Origin: Lysobacterales bacterium
Lineage (GTDB): Bacteria; Pseudomonadota; Gammaproteobacteria; Xanthomonadales; SZUA-36
Reading direction: 5' to 3'
Assembly (NCBI GenBank): GCA_029859505.1
Contig: JAOUCZ010000011.1
Coordinates: 1 to 38,379 of the forward strand
DNA: 38,379 nt
Shown here one piece after another: positions 36,437-38,379 of the stretch. A program made the position numbers and the translations under genes. Position 1 is the stretch's first letter; the number at the start of each line of letters is the position of its first letter. The notes beneath the pieces are model-generated. The model did no database searches, was not told the DNA's origin, and saw only the letters and a program-made list of their open reading frames with translations.

Positions 36437-37495
36437 ATGTATAAACGTCCCACCATATTCGTATTGTTAATCAGCATCTTGCTGGCTACTCCATTGGCAG
36501 CAAAGGATGCGAAACCACCCAAACTATTCGACAACTCCGATGAAATGAAGGTCACACTCTCAGGCCCCTGGCATACGATCAAGCGGAATGTCAAAAAGGA
36601 TGCACTCTATCCCGTGCAACTCACCTATACAGGTGCAGATGGTCAACAACATACCATTGATGCTGAAGTTGCACCCAGGGGGATTACCCGCCGCTTACGT
36701 GTTTGTAAGTTCCCCCCTTTAAAAATTCATTTTGATAAGAAAGCATTGAAAGGATCGGAATTCAGAGGCAACAAATCTCTTAAGCTGGTGACGTACTGCA
36801 AGATCCAATCAAAATATGAGCAATACTACATCAAGGAATCCCTGATTTATCGTATGTACAACCTGCTGACTGACTACAGTTTCAGGGTCAAACCGATGAT
36901 GATCGAGTACTTAGACAACGAAGGTAAGGATGACCCGATCACCCGTTTTGGCTTTCTGATCGAGGACATCGATGATGTGGCCAAGCGCAATGATTTGGAA
37001 AAACTATCGGTCGCAAAAATCTCGTATACCACCCTGGATCCTGCCAGCATCAGCATATTCACCATGTTTCAGTTCATGATTGGAAACCTGGACTGGGCGG
37101 CACTCAGTGGTCCGAAAAAAGATGAATGTTGCCATAATTCCAGACTGATCGGTGCCGGCAATGATATCAATCCGAAATACGGAATCCCCTATGACTTTGA
37201 TTCATCCGGATTGGTCAACGCACACTATGCTGCACCGCCAGAGGGCTTGAAGGTCAGATCTATCCGCCAGAGACTCTACCGTGGTTTTTGCACTTACAAT
37301 GACCAAATACCACAAACCGTTTCATTATTTAATGAGAAAAAGACGGAAATCCTGGCACTGGTTCAAAACGACCCACATCTGACTGACAGAAACAGTGAAA
37401 ACACCGTTGAATATATCGAAGACTTTTACGAAATAATCAACAACCCGAAACTTCTGGATAGAAACATTATTGACAAGTGCCGGGGATCGGAATAA
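36437..37495 (+). CDS. Exported protein of unknown function with CotH-kinase-like motifs
   Basis: 352 aa with a clear signal peptide (IFVLLISILLATPLAA). Motifs in order: EVAPRGITRRLRVCKFPPL (about 77-95), FRGNKSLKLVTYCK (109-122), YIKESLIYRMYNLL (131-144), FGFLIEDIDDVAKR (171-184), MIGNLDW (214-220), CCHNSRLIG and YDFDSSGLVN (252-261). The order RGN-x-S-x-K, G-x-x-L-x-E-x-I-D, GN-x-D and D-(F/M)-D recalls CotH-type secreted atypical kinases, with N-L-D-W and D-F-D as candidate catalytic and metal residues. I recognise similar uncharacterised proteins in other bacteria but know no function. AGAGG lies about ten bases before the ATG. Three-prime end overlaps the convergent phosphoesterase by 29 bases. 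Confidence 0.75.
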   Translation: MYKRPTIFVLLISILLATPLAAKDAKPPKLFDNSDEMKVTLSGPWHTIKRNVKKDALYPVQLTYTGADGQQHTIDAEVAPRGITRRLRVCKFPPLKIHFDKKALKGSEFRGNKSLKLVTYCKIQSKYEQYYIKESLIYRMYNLLTDYSFRVKPMMIEYLDNEGKDDPITRFGFLIEDIDDVAKRNDLEKLSVAKISYTTLDPASISIFTMFQFMIGNLDWAALSGPKKDECCHNSRLIGAGNDINPKYGIPYDFDSSGLVNAHYAAPPEGLKVRSIRQRLYRGFCTYNDQIPQTVSLFNEKKTEILALVQNDPHLTDRNSENTVEYIEDFYEIINNPKLLDRNIIDKCRGSE

Positions 37496-38379
37496 TTTTT
37501 TCTGTCAGTGAATCGCCTGAAACGGCAGCTTCGTTGCCCTCAACGGGCTCTTGCTCTTCAGGCGGTGGTGCCAGCATCCTGGCGAGACGCTCTTTCAGCT
37601 GGGTGTTATTTGAATCGGCTTCAATCACCAATCGTAGATAGCCCTCCCGTTCGCTGTTTAACGATGGAAGCGGAATTCTCTTGTCACCGTAGATGGCTGT
37701 AGCACCATCCTGTGTCAATTCCAGCAATCCCTTGTGCGCACCGTAGTGGGTGGCAATGCCCGTATCGTTGGCTACAACACGCTGGTCAAAACGCGGCCAG
37801 ACGACACCGCCCGTAGGTGTGTGACCGATGACGATACGCCTGGCACCATAGCGGTCAAGAATATTGTCCAGTGTCTGGCTGAAGATACCCTCCTCTTCCT
37901 CCAGAGCCAGACCGCGGTACCAGACCGGGCCCAGGGGATCGTTCATCGCGTTTACAACAGTGGGGTCATTCACCTGCATCGCGGCCATGACCTGTTCAGT
38001 CAGCGACTGGAGACTGAATTTACAGTACTTTTCACTGATGCCCCCATGTAGAAAAATGCTGTCATTGATCTGAATCGCAACCGCATTGTCACTTACCCAT
38101 TTACCGTATTTGCCAGTCAACGACCATGCCTGCCGGTGTTCAACCCATCCCAACGGTACCTGCTGCTCCCACTCTCTGCGGAACGCCTCAAGATCCATTG
38201 TTTCAAAGTCCGGATTGTTGACCCGCATCCACTCAACTTGCCGATCCCATTGCATACTCTGCAGGCGTGCTGAATTTTTCGTCGCAAACGCCGCGTACTC
38301 CCCGGGTGAAACATAACGCAGGTCACCGATAACATTCATGGTCTCATGGTTGCCTATGAGCAGATGCACGTAACCGCCC
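37467..38379 (-). CDS. Metallophosphoesterase, Shewanella-like PPP type (N-terminus beyond window)
   Basis: The frame is open to the right edge, so the N-terminus with the first GDxH/GDxxDR motifs is missing. Seen here: LLIGNHETMNVIGDLRYVS (GNHE motif), IFLHGGISEKY (metal-binding His) and VIGHTPTGGVV (GHTPT motif). The GNHE-x-MN-x-x-GDLRYVS wording is typical of Shewanella-like protein phosphatases (Shelphs) and related calcineurin-like enzymes. The C-terminal tail is Pro/Glu-rich (APPPEEQEP) and probably disordered. Any signal peptide lies outside the window. Substrate unknown. Confidence 0.88.
   Translation of the reverse strand, partial: GGYVHLLIGNHETMNVIGDLRYVSPGEYAAFATKNSARLQSMQWDRQVEWMRVNNPDFETMDLEAFRREWEQQVPLGWVEHRQAWSLTGKYGKWVSDNAVAIQINDSIFLHGGISEKYCKFSLQSLTEQVMAAMQVNDPTVVNAMNDPLGPVWYRGLALEEEEGIFSQTLDNILDRYGARRIVIGHTPTGGVVWPRFDQRVVANDTGIATHYGAHKGLLELTQDGATAIYGDKRIPLPSLNSEREGYLRLVIEADSNNTQLKERLARMLAPPPEEQEPVEGNEAAVSGDSLTEKIIPIPGTCQ

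Overview
The window comes from a gammaproteobacterial chromosome of middling GC. The basis is gene order and families: surE-pcm-yqaA-nlpD-rpoS, petABC-sspAB, and mrp-dcd next to metG and rnfABCDGE-nth are layouts known from Pseudomonas-like and other gammaproteobacteria. No phage, insertion sequence, CRISPR array, rRNA or tRNA was seen. I cannot name a genus.

Layout. 1-3517 (minus): partial rpoS, nlpD, a YqaA/DedA-type membrane protein, pcm, surE. 3721-4595 (plus): Smr-domain protein and a DUF3301 protein. 4625-8336 (minus): the cytochrome bc1 genes petA-petB-petC, then sspA and sspB. 8591-9739 (plus): a DegS/AlgW-type periplasmic protease. 9771-14625 (minus): an uncharacterised outer-membrane-like protein downstream of a large exported BNR/VPS10-type beta-propeller protein. 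14706-17008 (minus): mrp/apbC, dcd and a GST-like protein. 17208-24980 (plus): metG, the Rnf complex rnfABCDGE and nth. rnfC is split by a frameshift between its two ferredoxin cysteine motifs.

25287-28001 (plus) is the most distinctive locus. It holds a small secreted Cys-repeat peptide with seven EGxCG motifs, a DUF692/MNIO enzyme, a DUF2063 partner protein and a DoxX membrane protein. This is the architecture of the bufferin / HvfABCD (oxazolin-type) copper-binding RiPP systems. The precursor carries five tandem 27-bp repeats, and a 306-bp leader with hairpins and a T-tract lies in front of it.

28041-38379: a TraB/GumN-family protein divergent from RNase T; a short element with 10-bp inverted ends; purE-purK followed by an orphan hydantoinase B (hyuB); a Trm112-like protein; a probable DUF937 gene remnant; a D-2-hydroxyglutarate dehydrogenase-type flavoprotein divergent from serA, which is a known functional pair; an exported protein with CotH-kinase-like motifs; and a partial Shewanella-like metallophosphoesterase cut by the window end.

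How the genes work together: respiration (bc1, and Rnf ion-coupled ferredoxin:NAD+ oxidoreduction), stress and proteolysis control (RpoS, NlpD, SspAB, DegS), repair (Pcm, SurE, Nth), nucleotide synthesis (PurEK, Dcd), serine synthesis (SerA plus its electron-recycling partner) and a metal-buffering peptide system. All calls were made by eye from translated sequence and motif memory; no database search was run.
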